A stretch of DNA of 64,000 nt from Picrophilus oshimae DSM 9789 (GCF_900176435.1 NZ_FWYE01000004.1:1-64000); one strand, 5' to 3'. Shown: positions 37,277-47,081, counted from the stretch's first letter. The notes: generated from the letters alone by a model not told the origin. A program made the numbers and translations.

Positions 37277-37470
37277 TATAACCTCTTCCTTAGTTCTACA
37301 GATACAATAGATTCATCCAATAATAATATTTGCGACTCCATGGTATAATATCTGCCAATCTTTTTCTTTATTAATGTGATTAATCCAAGGTTCTGTAAAT
37401 AGTTTACGCTTTAAAAGAATCCTGATTTGCTCATTCCCTGTAGAAGAATGTTATTATTTGTTCGATACCT
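37277..37470 (-). pseudogene. Remnant of a winged-helix (ArsR-like) regulator
   Basis: In one minus-strand frame the sequence reads NYLQNLGLITLIKKKIGRYY followed by TMESQILLLDESIVSVELRKRL and TAA immediately before the start of the unknown two-gene unit. This is the recognition wing and C-terminus of a winged-helix protein. A TAA interrupts the frame upstream (GFF-stop-SVN), so the gene is broken or its N-terminus is lost. Confidence 0.4.
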
Positions 37471-37691
37471 CTGCATACGCCTTGTTTGTATCCTGATTCT
37501 TTATCAGAGATGCAAGTATTAAAAGATCCCTGTCTCCAAGGTTTCGTAAGGTTTCTCCTTCGATCTTAATATAAGCCTGTTTAAATCGGACCGCAAGATC
37601 CGTACTGCATTGAAGCATTCATATGAATTCAAGGTGTGGGAATACATGGATACAATAAGATGGAGACATCATCAATCATCTTGTTTCATCT
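37471..37691 (-). pseudogene. Short remnant of an unidentified gene
   Basis: A minus-strand frame gives FKQAYIKIEGETLRNLGDRD, then LLILASLIKNQDTNKAYAEVSNK and a stop. It reads as the C-terminal end of a helical protein with no start or upstream continuation. Not assigned. Confidence 0.3.
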
Positions 37692-37913
37692 CTACGTTTT
37701 TCTATTTCTCAAAGCTTCCCTAAAAGCCAAGGCGTAGAAATATGACCAGACTCCAGCGAATATCAAGAACCAAAAGCCGAGGAACGCTATAATAAAGCTG
37801 TGCCAATATGGGTGGTACTTAACCTCGGCCGAGGCCAAATAAAGTGAAATGGGAAGCGATATAATTGCACCTGGCAAGACTTCTAAAATTATTTTCATTC
37901 TTCTCTTAACCAT
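37692..37913 (-). CDS. Small two-helix membrane protein
   Basis: A 73-residue protein with a basic start (VKRRMK) and two hydrophobic segments (about residues 8-26 and 38-58), ending in basic REALRNRKT. No known family. Base composition is more balanced than in the surrounding sequence, which supports a real gene. Confidence 0.5.
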   Translation of the reverse strand: MVKRRMKIILEVLPGAIISLPISLYLASAEVKYHPYWHSFIIAFLGFWFLIFAGVWSYFYALAFREALRNRKT

Positions 37914-39447
37914 CTTCCCATTTGTATACTGTACTTAAATAAAAATATTTCTGAATCCTTTTTCTGATGTTAGAAAATTCATCGTTGAAAAAGGCCTTCA
38001 AAAGGATTAATGTTTTTCATTTCAGATTTCTTGAAGCATAAGTTATTTTCATCATACTCTCTTTGTATTGATAATTATGAATTGAGCAATCCATCTTTGT
38101 GAATTAGGTTTTGTCCAAATAAATGCAGTGTTACAAAAATCAGGGGAATTTACTTCCTGCGAGAGAAATCCGAAAAAAATTGACGGCTTACAGATACCTT
38201 ACCTTTTGTCCTAACAAGATTATATTCATAAATTCTACCAGTGATTGCATAAAAAATGAGAAAAATGTCCTGCAAAATGGTTAATAAATTGAACTTTTAT
38301 AGGTATGGCCTGGTCCTGATCTTATTAAGCAAAAATTTGTAAAAATTACTTTCAAAAAATTTTATATTATTTTATGTAATTAATAATTATAAATATATTT
38401 AATATTTATTATTTAATAATTTTAATTTAACTATTTAATTTATATATTTAATATATTAAACTTTTTAAATATATAAATTAAATTAATTTTAAATTATAAT
38501 TAGATATTAATTATTTATTAAGGATATTTAATTATTTTATTTGTAAACAGATAATAGTTATAATATAAATATAATAAATTGATAGTATTTATTAAATTAA
38601 TACATGTTCATTAAATCAAATTTGTTTTCATCTTTAAATAACGATGTATCCAATGAGATAATAATGCGTAAAACAGTGCCATCTTAACATTTTAATTTCA
38701 AATTATTAAGCCTTAAATATTAATATTATAATAATTTTCATATCATTGAACCGGTTTTTAATAATATTTAAGCAAAAACACCGTATAACGTTTGTTATAC
38801 TGCATTATTTGGGATATTTTTTAGAAAAATATGGTTTTATGGATTATATACATGGAATATTTGAGGGTATTAAGAATAAAATTATATATTTTATACAGTA
38901 ATGCATATTATGTATGATAAATTTATAAACAATTTAAGGCCCTTATTTTTATTAATATGATAAATTAATCATTAAATTAACAATATGAGATAGCTATATT
39001 AGTGTATATATTATGTGTATTATGATTATTATATATAAATATAAAATAATTTATTAATTATATAATAAATTAAAATAAAGTATACTGTATTATATATAAA
39101 TAATTTTAATATTAAATATATTTATATAATTATAAGATATAATAAATAATTATAAATTAAATCTTAATAATTATATTATAATAATAAAATAATATTAAAT
39201 TTTTTAAAAGTAGAATTTAGTTATACTGCATTATTTTAAAATTGCTAATTTTACAGGGTTTTCATAAAAATTAAGAAAATTACAACAATAAAATATTTAA
39301 TTAAAATTTTATTTAAAGCTGTTAATTTGTATGATATTTTTATATACGTTTTTGTATTTAACGTTTAAGAAATTAAAATATTAAATACACTATTTAAAAT
39401 TTAAATTTATATGAATTTAATTGCATCGTGTTAATGAGGTGTAAAAT
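37914..39447. other. Long gene-free AT-rich region
   Basis: About 1.5 kb without a supportable gene. From about 38340 to 39440 the sequence is almost only A and T with many short inverted tracts. A clear 7-base inverted repeat GTATAAC-GTTT-GTTATAC lies at 38783-38800, and the adjoining ttatactgcattatttt recurs near 39220-39236. The stretch could be an origin-like, attachment or simply decayed region; no ORB-type or Cdc6 gene is nearby to support an origin. Confidence 0.4.
38783..38800. repeat. Inverted repeat GTATAAC/GTTATAC with a 4-base loop
   Basis: Perfect 7-base arms separated by GTTT. It stands out as relatively sequence-specific in a low-complexity region, and the flanking bases ttatactgcattattt occur again about 430 bases downstream. 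Could be an operator or hairpin; function unknown. Confidence 0.45.
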
Positions 39448-40362
39448 ATGGAAAAAGGGAATATAGATATTCAAAAATTATACAATTTGATTTTAGAACT
39501 GCGAACAAAGATCAGTAAATATAGGGAATTATTTTCCAGGAACGAAGAATCAGTCAGATATGCTTTGATAGATCCATTACTGCAGGCATTGGGCTGGGAT
39601 ATTACTGATCCTGATGAAGTTATACCAGAATATTCTACCGATGCCGGAAGACCAGATTACTTGTTAAAAAAAGACGGAATAGAAATTGCGTTCTTGGGTG
39701 CTAAAAAACTTTACGTATCTGAGAATTTGATGCAATATATTACCTATTGCATCTCTCAAGGTGTGAGTTATTTTATAAAATCTGATGGAAGTTCATAGGA
39801 AATATATGATATTTATATTAAAGGAGACCTGGAACATAAAAAAATTTTATCTTGGAATATAGAAAGAGACACCATAGAAGAAATAGTTAGGAAATCATTA
39901 GCTTTAGCAAAACCTTTAATTTATGTCTCCAAGAATAAAAATAAGGAAACTAAAATTAGTGAAGTTCATTCATATATCCATATAGGCCAACAAAAAAATG
40001 AAACTCTTACTATTAATACTTCTCAAAATATAGGTAATGGAAAAATAAACATTAATATTGATGGTAGAACGTTAACATCAGTTAATAATTATGTTGACGT
40101 ACTTTATCAAACCGTTGAATGGCTCATCAATAATGGTTATATAAATGAAAACGATCTTCCAATTAAAGTAGGTAATAAAGGGAAAAATAATTTAATAAGT
40201 CAAAGTAATGAATGGCATGGCCTAACGTGTAGAAAACTTCTAAACGGATGGTACTTATTAACAAATTTTGATAGTAAGAGTATAAAGAGATTATCACAAA
40301 AATTAATGGAAAAATATGGAAAAGGACATAAACTAGAAATAAATGATATAATCGTGAAATAA
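39448..40362 (+). pseudogene. HsdR-N-like restriction nuclease gene with in-frame TAG and a lost catalytic residue
   Basis: The frame from 39448 runs 116 codons to TAG (39796-39798) and then stays open to TAA at 40362, giving a protein of about 304 residues. The N-terminal half matches type I restriction HsdR_N-like proteins (LIDPLLQALGWD; GRPDYLL with D70). The usual E-x-K is changed: IAFLGAKKL has G84 where Glu is expected. The TAG sits in DGSS-stop-EIYD, where a Trp is normal (TGG to TAG). The nuclease is doubly inactivated, so it is a pseudogene rather than a recoding case. Confidence 0.7.
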
Positions 40363-40419
40363 TATCATTAAGAGTAAGCTTTGATTTCAAACAATTTACA
40401 TCATGATTCCATCTATGGC

Positions 40420-40650
40420 TGACAATTCAACTTTTGACCACTGCTTTAACTCCAATATTACAATATTTTTTTGTTATTGCGATCCCTGCCAAGAAGTATT
40501 GCATCTATCCGTTTTGCGCTGTATGGGAGTTCATATTCTATTATAACCCATATGTTAAATAATTTATTTACCTGAAGCTTGTTCTTAACAAACTGAAATG
40601 AATTATTCCATGCGTTTATCTCGCTTTATGAATATCTTTTATTAACTGTT
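40420..40650 (-). pseudogene. N-terminal remnant of a DUF2075-type protein
   Basis: Minus-strand frames give WVIIEYELPYSAKRIDAILL, then GRDRNN, and after a one-base shift IVILELKQWSKVELSA. The E-x-P-xxxxRIDAILLG and ELKQWS motifs are those of the N-terminal nuclease-like domain of DUF2075/Schlafen-like ATPases. The P-loop part is absent. A second decayed member of the same family lies at 49186-50256. Confidence 0.5.
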
Positions 40651-41195
40651 TAGCAGAATTTCATATAAACGCATCATGATAGTATAATTATTTTATATTT
40701 AAATTATTTTTATATTTTATTCTATATTTGTATTTTTCTGTCCTATTATTATTTCTTACCTATTTAACAAACCTGTGCATTTTAATTTTATTAATTTTAC
40801 AAATATTTAGTTATATGCTATATTATGTGATAATAACAATTTAGTCTTTCTAATTTCCTATTTATCTTTAATAATTTATTGGTATTATATTTGATATTTT
40901 TATGCTGTCTCAGCATTGTTGAAATTTAATCTTTTTATCTATTAAAATGTTTTGTCATTTAAAAGAATTTTATTATTTCCAGAGTCTATTATATAGTTTC
41001 ATTTTTATTACTTTAACAAGTGTATATATCTCATTTTACCAAATCTTATTTATATGTATTATAAATTATGTCCATCATTATTATATTGTATCATTTAATG
41101 AATCACAAAAAATTAGAATTTTAAATTTTTCAGGAATTTTATTATATATAAAATAGTCAAAATTTTTTTATATATAATAATTATATAACATAATT
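40651..41195. other. AT-rich spacer before the unknown operon
   Basis: No supported gene. A 69-codon frame at 40947-41156 is made of Phe/Tyr/Ile codons typical of AT-rich noise. The last 40 bases (ttttttatatataataattatat) probably hold the promoter of the gene at 41196, giving a leaderless or short-leader transcript. Confidence 0.4.
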
Positions 41196-42308
41196 ATGAT
41201 AACCTGTAAAGCCAGTAAGGAAGATTTAATTGATTTTGTTAATAATTATATATTGCCATTAAAAAAAATTAGTTATAAACTTGTTTCTTATGGTAATTAT
41301 TTAAGAAGAGAATTATCTGGTGAGAGCATTGTTTCCATTAATGATAATCTTAAGAAATTGGTGCTTGGTGGAATTAATCAATCTGGTGTATTACAAAATA
41401 GCTTATCTGAATTCTATAAAAAATATTTTGGCATTGGTTTAACAAAAAATGATATAAACAGGTATATAAATTCAAACGGCAATTTTGAAATCCAGAAAAA
41501 TATAAAAATTTCATCAGATATTAATGGCCTTGATATAGACGATCCATATAAAAAGTATATAAGCATGTTTTATATAATAAAAAATATAGATAGTGATTGT
41601 AACATAATAATTACAAAGGCCAGTTCAAAGGGATTTAATCTTAATTATATGGATGAAAATCTAAATGATAATTTCTATTTAGGTCTTGTTAATAACCCAA
41701 ATAATGTTTTAGCACTAATAAAAGATTTTTACAATGCATCATTAAAAATTCTTCCAACATATAATGGGTACTCAATGTTTTTAAGATCAATAACGAACAT
41801 CCCTAAAGATTATGCTTTTGAGGCATATAAAGGTCTAAAAAATAACTTAAATAGTTTAAGTGGAATTCTTGATCTTGAAATTAAGCCAATAATAAATTTA
41901 AATATTGAATACATAGAATTTATATTTACCCAGAAGGATGGATTATCAGATAATATTTTAAAATTAATTGGTGATATTTTTAAACTATCTAATTTTATGC
42001 ATGAAAATTCAGGTGACTTGTTTGAAGGTATAAAATCTGAGTTTGAGATATATTTAAGCAATAGTTATAATTCATTAAACGGAATAATTGATGATAATGC
42101 GAAAAAAGTTTTAAAAACAAGTGAAACAAGGTTAAATGTCGATTCCAATGGATTTATAGATAGTTATAACTTAGATTTTCCTAACATGCATATTTCTGAA
42201 GTTTTAAAGTCTATTTCACCGCTTGCCTTTAGCGGATGCATTCTTATACATAAAGATTATAATAGCATACATATTAGAAATAACTTATATGGGGTGATAA
42301 ACCTATGA
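41196..42308 (+). CDS. Unknown protein, first gene of a three-gene overlapping operon
   Basis: A 370-residue protein with no recognised domain. It is largely helical in the first 100 residues and Asn/Ile-rich throughout, with short hydrophobic beta-like segments near the end (SPLAFSGCILIHKDY). No signal peptide or membrane helix. Its TGA overlaps the ATG of the next gene, so the products are probably made together and may form a complex. Function unknown. Confidence 0.75.
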   Translation: MITCKASKEDLIDFVNNYILPLKKISYKLVSYGNYLRRELSGESIVSINDNLKKLVLGGINQSGVLQNSLSEFYKKYFGIGLTKNDINRYINSNGNFEIQKNIKISSDINGLDIDDPYKKYISMFYIIKNIDSDCNIIITKASSKGFNLNYMDENLNDNFYLGLVNNPNNVLALIKDFYNASLKILPTYNGYSMFLRSITNIPKDYAFEAYKGLKNNLNSLSGILDLEIKPIINLNIEYIEFIFTQKDGLSDNILKLIGDIFKLSNFMHENSGDLFEGIKSEFEIYLSNSYNSLNGIIDDNAKKVLKTSETRLNVDSNGFIDSYNLDFPNMHISEVLKSISPLAFSGCILIHKDYNSIHIRNNLYGVINL

Positions 42309-42829
42309 ATGATAAGAAAGGTGAAGCATATAATAATATTAATAAAAATAATGAATCCGGTAATCAAAATAATAATCAAAAAAATGAAGAAAATAAAAAA
42401 TTTTGGACAAATACTAGTAATAAAATATATAATAAAGAAGATCAGATTAAGGTTCCTGATGTACATATTTTAAATATAGATTCAATTAATTGCAGATATG
42501 TTAATTTTAGTGATAATTTAATTAAACATACTAATTATAAGGATATAAAAATTCCATATTTAAATATTAAAAATTATATAAACATTAATATAAAAAATTT
42601 TCAGTTTAATGATGCAATATTAAGCAATAATAAAATAAATAAAATTATAATTCCCAATTTTCAAGTAATTACACCCACATACATTAAATTAAAAACATTC
42701 ACACTCAATGATTTTATAATAAATAATAAAGTTAATACCTTTAATGTTCTTATTCCAAATTTGAATACAATTAAAATAAGGCCAATATGTATATATGGTG
42801 ATGTTCATTTAATTCTAACGTGTATCTAG
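42305..42829 (+). CDS. Unknown Asn-rich protein with repeated beta-type segments
   Basis: A 174-residue protein. The first 40 residues are polar and probably disordered (Asn, Lys, Glu). Afterwards there is a spaced series of similar short segments: IKVPDVHIL, IKIPYLNIK, IIIPNFQVI, TPTYIKLKT, VLIPNLNTI, each about 20-30 residues apart. This suggests a beta-repeat fold. Overlaps both neighbours (ATGA upstream; 10 bases with the GTG start downstream). No family recognised. Confidence 0.7.
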   Translation: MNDKKGEAYNNINKNNESGNQNNNQKNEENKKFWTNTSNKIYNKEDQIKVPDVHILNIDSINCRYVNFSDNLIKHTNYKDIKIPYLNIKNYININIKNFQFNDAILSNNKINKIIIPNFQVITPTYIKLKTFTLNDFIINNKVNTFNVLIPNLNTIKIRPICIYGDVHLILTCI

Positions 42830-43935
42830 AAATTAAGATATCAATTAATACCAATACTGCTAGCATTTCAAACGTTTCCTCCCCGAATGGTAATAGCTTC
42901 TATGATGACCTTAAACTTCCATGGGATGAAAATAATGACCCGTTTAATGCACTAATAAATAATGCAAATAAATTTTTAATAATTGCAGTTAATAATAAAT
43001 ATTCTGAATTTGTTGCCATAAATTATAGGGATATATACAGAATTTATAATGGTGGATTTCCAGAGATTGAAAGGGTAGAAAATATAGATGAACTGGAAAA
43101 AACATTACAGCAGACAGGCGAGCATAAATTAATTATTGTTAAAGATACTGAAAAATCAGATCATTTAGAGAAGATAATAAATAACATACCATACCAGCAG
43201 AGTGGATGCATAATCCTTGGTACCGATGACGTAAATAAATTTAGGGAGTATAATTCCAGTATCATAATTATAGAGGATGATAAATTTAAAAAAATTGAAT
43301 CATACGAGGATAAATTAATTAATGTTGTATCGGGCTTTAATTGGAATACATCTAATAATATAACATTTTCAGATTTTGCAACAAATTTCGAAAAAGCTAT
43401 AACAAATTTTGATGACCAAATAGAAAAATATTCTAATAGAAATTATTTAAAAAAGCTCTTAACAAAAGAATTATATAATGATATAATAAGAAATTGGGAC
43501 TTATTAATTAATACGAATTCTGAAAATGCAAAAAATGCCACATATATCCATGCAGGTATGAAGGGATTTATCTATGTTTACAAATCTAATAATGGATATG
43601 ATGAAATAAAACTTGAAGATAAAAATAAAAACGAATCTGATGTTTATGTTTTAAGTGATAATACAGAAGAATATTATGAGGCTGAAACATTCTTTGGAAG
43701 GGGAGACATATCTGCATTGATAACAAATAAAATAAAAAAATATATAAACCATAGCGGTAAGCTTATTTTTTTAATGCGTAATATAGATATTATCAGATAT
43801 TTTTATCAATTGAGAGATACATTAAATGCTTTTAAAAACTATCAAAATTTTCCAGAAATAGACATATATGGATTTAATTTTAAAGATAATACTGTAATGC
43901 CAATTAGAAAACTTGTTAATTATTTAAATAAATAA
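42820..43935 (+). CDS. Unknown protein with a probable PD-(D/E)XK-like C-terminal domain
   Basis: A 371-residue protein starting at GTG within the end of the previous gene. The first half has alternating beta and alpha elements (FLIIAVNNKYSEFVAINY; KLIIVKD; GCIILGTDD). Residues about 235-345 look like a restriction-endonuclease fold: D274 in ESDVYVLSD, E287 and E289 in YYEAETFFGRGD, then IKKYINHSGKLIFLM. This resembles the D-VYV...Y-EVET-GxGD pattern in some archaeal ATPase-linked nucleases. Catalysis is an inference. Ends 105 bases before the zinc ribbon gene. Confidence 0.72.
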   Translation: MYLEIKISINTNTASISNVSSPNGNSFYDDLKLPWDENNDPFNALINNANKFLIIAVNNKYSEFVAINYRDIYRIYNGGFPEIERVENIDELEKTLQQTGEHKLIIVKDTEKSDHLEKIINNIPYQQSGCIILGTDDVNKFREYNSSIIIIEDDKFKKIESYEDKLINVVSGFNWNTSNNITFSDFATNFEKAITNFDDQIEKYSNRNYLKKLLTKELYNDIIRNWDLLINTNSENAKNATYIHAGMKGFIYVYKSNNGYDEIKLEDKNKNESDVYVLSDNTEEYYEAETFFGRGDISALITNKIKKYINHSGKLIFLMRNIDIIRYFYQLRDTLNAFKNYQNFPEIDIYGFNFKDNTVMPIRKLVNYLNK

Positions 43936-44040
43936 TATTATGGTTATTCAATTTAACCAACAGCAACCAAATTCAAATAAATTAATTTATATAATTTTAA
44001 TTTCCAAAATTTTATATGCATTAAATAATTTATATTTATT

Positions 44041-44271
44041 ATGTTAATTCCGGCTATAGGAAAATGTGACAGATGTGGTATAGATTTTGAAAGCATAAAT
44101 ACAGGTATTATGTTTACAATGCAGGAGGCACATTTATACTGCCCAAAATGCAAGAAATACTACAATCTTTGCAGAAACTGCAGGAAGCTTGGATGCCCAT
44201 CATGTGGATCAAGGCTTCTTGATATGTGGGAGTACGAAAAGGAAATAAATGGAAGGGATGTACTATTTTAA
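44041..44271 (+). CDS. Small protein with three zinc knuckles
   Basis: A 76-residue protein with CDRC (9-12 region), CPKCKKYY, CRNCRKLG and CPSCG, that is four CxxC knuckles able to bind two zincs. Base composition is less biased than in the preceding operon. Such double ribbons often are nucleic-acid-binding adapters. It stands alone between the unknown operon and the nuclease-like gene, all on the plus strand. Confidence 0.75.
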   Translation: MLIPAIGKCDRCGIDFESINTGIMFTMQEAHLYCPKCKKYYNLCRNCRKLGCPSCGSRLLDMWEYEKEINGRDVLF

Positions 44272-44335
44272 TATTGTATAATATTTTTATATACTATAAT
44301 AAAAAAATATATTTTATATTAAACAATTATTAATT

Positions 44336-45661
44336 ATGTACCATATATGCAATATTATTAAACAGAATTATAAAGCTTTGATTTCACAAGACATTATAAA
44401 AAACCTTCAGGGTATGTATAATACAGGAAACAATATATTTTACATGCCTGAGGTATTTGAGTCCATATTTAAAAAGGAGGCAAGCCTGAAATATGCAATC
44501 ATGGAATCATTGGACAATTATAATCCGTTAGGCGAATTAAATATTAATAGTAAATATCTGGATATCTACATAGATAAATTAAACGGCATAGAGACCAAAA
44601 CCTGTGTAACAAAATATAATAAGAACCAGATCGATAATTATCTATTGTATTTAAATAGGCTTATCCTTGGTTTTATGGTTACATACAATACAGAACTGGA
44701 TATTGCAAATTTATTAATAAATAATAGAATGAATCCCAATCATCAAAAGCGTGGATTTACAATAAACAGATTAATTATGGCAAGGATAGCACATCAAAAT
44801 GCAGTAAATGGAACAGGGTACGGTGTTGGAAAATATCCTTATAAAATACCAAAAATAGCCAGTTTAATAAAAAATGAGTATCAAAAAGAAAAAGAGGAGT
44901 TTTACAAAAACTATATAAATAATTATTTTAATAATGATTTAAAAATATTTTTTAATAATATAGGATTAATGGCTTTTAATCCTTTTGGTGGTTCAGATAT
45001 ATTGAATCAGGCCGGCTTTAACATACCACAAAATAATATTGACCTTAGTAATTATAAACCTGAGGATAAAATAAAATATAAAATATGGAAATATTATAGA
45101 GATCAGGGATTTCTAATCGCCGCTGAGGCATCGCTTCTTAATTCCTCCACAGTGCAAAAAGGAATATATAAAAATGGGATGCTGATAAACACCAATGAGG
45201 CAGATATAAAAGCAATAGATTCTATGGGACCTAAACTAAGAGAGAGAATTGAAGAAATTTATGGCACTAGAAAATCACCAATAACAGGAAAATATATAAT
45301 AGATTTTGCTGTTTTAATTAATGGAAAAATAGCCGGAATAGAATGCAAATCTGATTATACAAAAATGGATGTAATGCAGCTAAAATCATACTATGATTCA
45401 AATGAGCTTGATTATTTATATATAGCCGTGGGTGTTGATTCTGGTGATAATCCAAACAATATAAAAAACAAAATAGATTCAATTTTAACATCAAACAATT
45501 TAGACAATGTTGGAATAATTTTGGTAAATAATTCCATATACATAGGAAAAAATGCAAGGTTAATTAATAATGCGAATAAATACCATAAATTAATGCCTGT
45601 TTCAATTGTATCACCAAAGACAAAAATATATTCATTCAATGAAATTCCTGGAAACTTTTAA
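44336..45661 (+). CDS. PD-(D/E)XK nuclease-like protein
   Basis: A 441-residue protein. The N-terminal 270 residues are helical and of unknown family. The C-terminal domain shows a nuclease motif: D323 in YIIDFAVLINGK and E336-C-K338 in AGIECKSDYTK, followed by QLKSYYDSNELDYLYIAVGVD, the usual order of the PD-(D/E)XK core. This is close to the Holliday-junction-resolvase or restriction-type pattern. Together with the upstream genes it may form part of an uncharacterised defence or element-maintenance system. Confidence 0.72.
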   Translation: MYHICNIIKQNYKALISQDIIKNLQGMYNTGNNIFYMPEVFESIFKKEASLKYAIMESLDNYNPLGELNINSKYLDIYIDKLNGIETKTCVTKYNKNQIDNYLLYLNRLILGFMVTYNTELDIANLLINNRMNPNHQKRGFTINRLIMARIAHQNAVNGTGYGVGKYPYKIPKIASLIKNEYQKEKEEFYKNYINNYFNNDLKIFFNNIGLMAFNPFGGSDILNQAGFNIPQNNIDLSNYKPEDKIKYKIWKYYRDQGFLIAAEASLLNSSTVQKGIYKNGMLINTNEADIKAIDSMGPKLRERIEEIYGTRKSPITGKYIIDFAVLINGKIAGIECKSDYTKMDVMQLKSYYDSNELDYLYIAVGVDSGDNPNNIKNKIDSILTSNNLDNVGIILVNNSIYIGKNARLINNANKYHKLMPVSIVSPKTKIYSFNEIPGNF

Positions 45662-45677
45662 AATAAAATTTTAATTA

Positions 45678-45960
45678 TTACGCATCTATCATATCATTTA
45701 TGTAGGCGTATGACTGCGGTGCCCGGGCATTATTTAATATACCTTTTTTCAGAAATCACTGCCTTTTTTGGTCTTCTGATTTATGTGCAGATATCATTGA
45801 AATACTAAGATCAGCGGCATTAATGCCTAGGACTAACAGCGTATATTTTTCATTGAAGTCATCGATATTTTTTTATTTTTCATTCCGACAATTTCCAAGC
45901 CTGGCTTCCCATATAAGCCACTGGAGAGGAGATATATGGCGTACCAAAGTACTGGAAAAA
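45678..45960 (-). pseudogene. Decayed minus-strand coding remnant
   Basis: On the minus strand the sequence reads PIFPVLWYAIYLLSSGLYGK, PGLEIVGMKNKKISMTSMKN and, in another frame, LVLGINAADLSISMISAHKSED, then a run to a stop near 45678. The segments are protein-like but cross frames, so this is a relic. Family not recognised; transposase or transporter are possible. It lies between two intact plus-strand genes. Confidence 0.35.
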
Positions 45961-46007
45961 TGGGATTCATAGCATTACAGTTTATTGATGATATAAAGGT
46001 ATAAATA

Positions 46008-46283
46008 ATGGTTATACATATAACTGATGTGGAGAAAAAAATGAAAGTCGGCCCAAAGGGCCAGGTCGTTATACCAAAGGATATACGAAACATAACAGGA
46101 ATAAAGGAGAATACAGAGGTTATAGTATCATTAAAGGACGATAAAATAATAATTAAACCGGCAAAACCACTGACTGAAAGCTATTCTAAATATTACACTT
46201 CAACGTATTCCAAAAAATTAAAGGATTACATTGATATAAATAAAATGCTGGATGAAGAATATGGCAGAAACATTTTACATTGA
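46008..46283 (+). CDS. vapB: AbrB/SpoVT-type antitoxin
   Basis: A 91-residue protein with the swapped-hairpin DNA-binding domain: KVGPKGQVVIPKDIRNITGI, then VIVSLKDDKIIIKPA. The C-terminal 35 residues are the likely toxin-binding tail. It overlaps the PIN toxin gene by 32 bases, the normal antitoxin-first order, and the dimer probably represses its own promoter. Confidence 0.88.
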   Translation: MVIHITDVEKKMKVGPKGQVVIPKDIRNITGIKENTEVIVSLKDDKIIIKPAKPLTESYSKYYTSTYSKKLKDYIDINKMLDEEYGRNILH

Positions 46284-46671
46284 CTCAAATGTTTTTATAT
46301 TTCCAGTTATATATGATAACGAGAAGGCTATAAAAGCAACCGAGATTTTAAATAAAATAGAAAATAAAGAAATTATTGCATACACATCGGTTTTGACATG
46401 GGATGAGGTCGTCTATATTGTTAATAAGATAATGGGAAAAGCAGATTCGGTATCCACTGGTAAAAAGTTTTTAAATTATCCAAATTTAAGATTTATCAGT
46501 GTAGATATAAATATAATTGCAAGGGCACAGAAAATAGTAGAAGATTATAATATAAAGCCCAGGGATGCAATTCACATATCAAGTGCACTCTCAAAAAATA
46601 TACATAATATTATATCTGATGATTCAGATTTTGATTTTGTTCATTTAATTAATAGAATAAAATTAGAATAG
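46252..46671 (+). CDS. vapC: VapC-type PIN-domain RNase toxin
   Basis: A 139-residue PIN protein. Acidic residues expected for metal binding appear in YIDSNVFIF, TWDEVVYIV, RDAIHISSAL and ISDDSDFD. It would cleave RNA (tRNA or rRNA in studied cases) when freed from the upstream AbrB antitoxin. Length and motif spacing are normal, so the pair looks intact. Confidence 0.88.
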   Translation: MKNMAETFYIDSNVFIFPVIYDNEKAIKATEILNKIENKEIIAYTSVLTWDEVVYIVNKIMGKADSVSTGKKFLNYPNLRFISVDINIIARAQKIVEDYNIKPRDAIHISSALSKNIHNIISDDSDFDFVHLINRIKLE

Positions 46672-47081
46672 TATTATGCTTAAATACATATTTTATGTTA
46701 TATTTTATTTATCATAATAAAATAATGATAATCAGTGGGTATTATCTATCCAGAATTGGATCATAATATCATAATATAGAAAATATGGTTAAAGAAATAA
46801 TGAATCAAAGACTAAACCAAGATTTATTTACAATGTTTTAGTAGGTATATCAATAAAAATATAGTATAATTATTTAAAATATTGAAAAACACATTATACA
46901 AAACATGAATTAAACATAAAATTTATTATAAAGATACAGAGAATTTAATAATAAATATAAGGAATAATCATACATTATCAATAGAGAATATCCAATAAAA
47001 GAATTAAAATTTCACATAAACTGTAATTATTTACCATAATGTTGTGCAAAAAAATTTAAATAAAAATCAATATAGATAATC
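46672..47081. other. AT-rich intergenic region
   Basis: About 410 bases with no gene, tRNA or repeat that can be supported. The end near 47040-47081 likely contains the promoter of the metalloprotein gene. Confidence 0.35.

Noticed and set aside
37914-39447. Chromosomal replication origin
   Set aside because: Very AT-rich, but no ORB-like repeats or cdc6/orc1 gene are seen next to it; base composition alone is not enough.
39796-39798. TAG in the restriction-like gene as a possible pyrrolysine or readthrough codon
   Set aside because: No pyl genes are visible, the residue aligns with a normal Trp, and the active-site Glu is also lost, so a simple pseudogene explains it.
40947-41156. 69-codon plus-strand hydrophobic frame
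   Set aside because: Phe/Tyr/Ile-rich translation expected from AT-rich sequence, with no ribosome site or family match; could be a membrane peptide but unsupported.
42257-42466. Minus-strand 69-codon Ile/Phe-rich frame across the first gene junction of the unknown operon
   Set aside because: Antisense of an overlapping coding junction; shadow of Asn/Lys-rich coding sequence.
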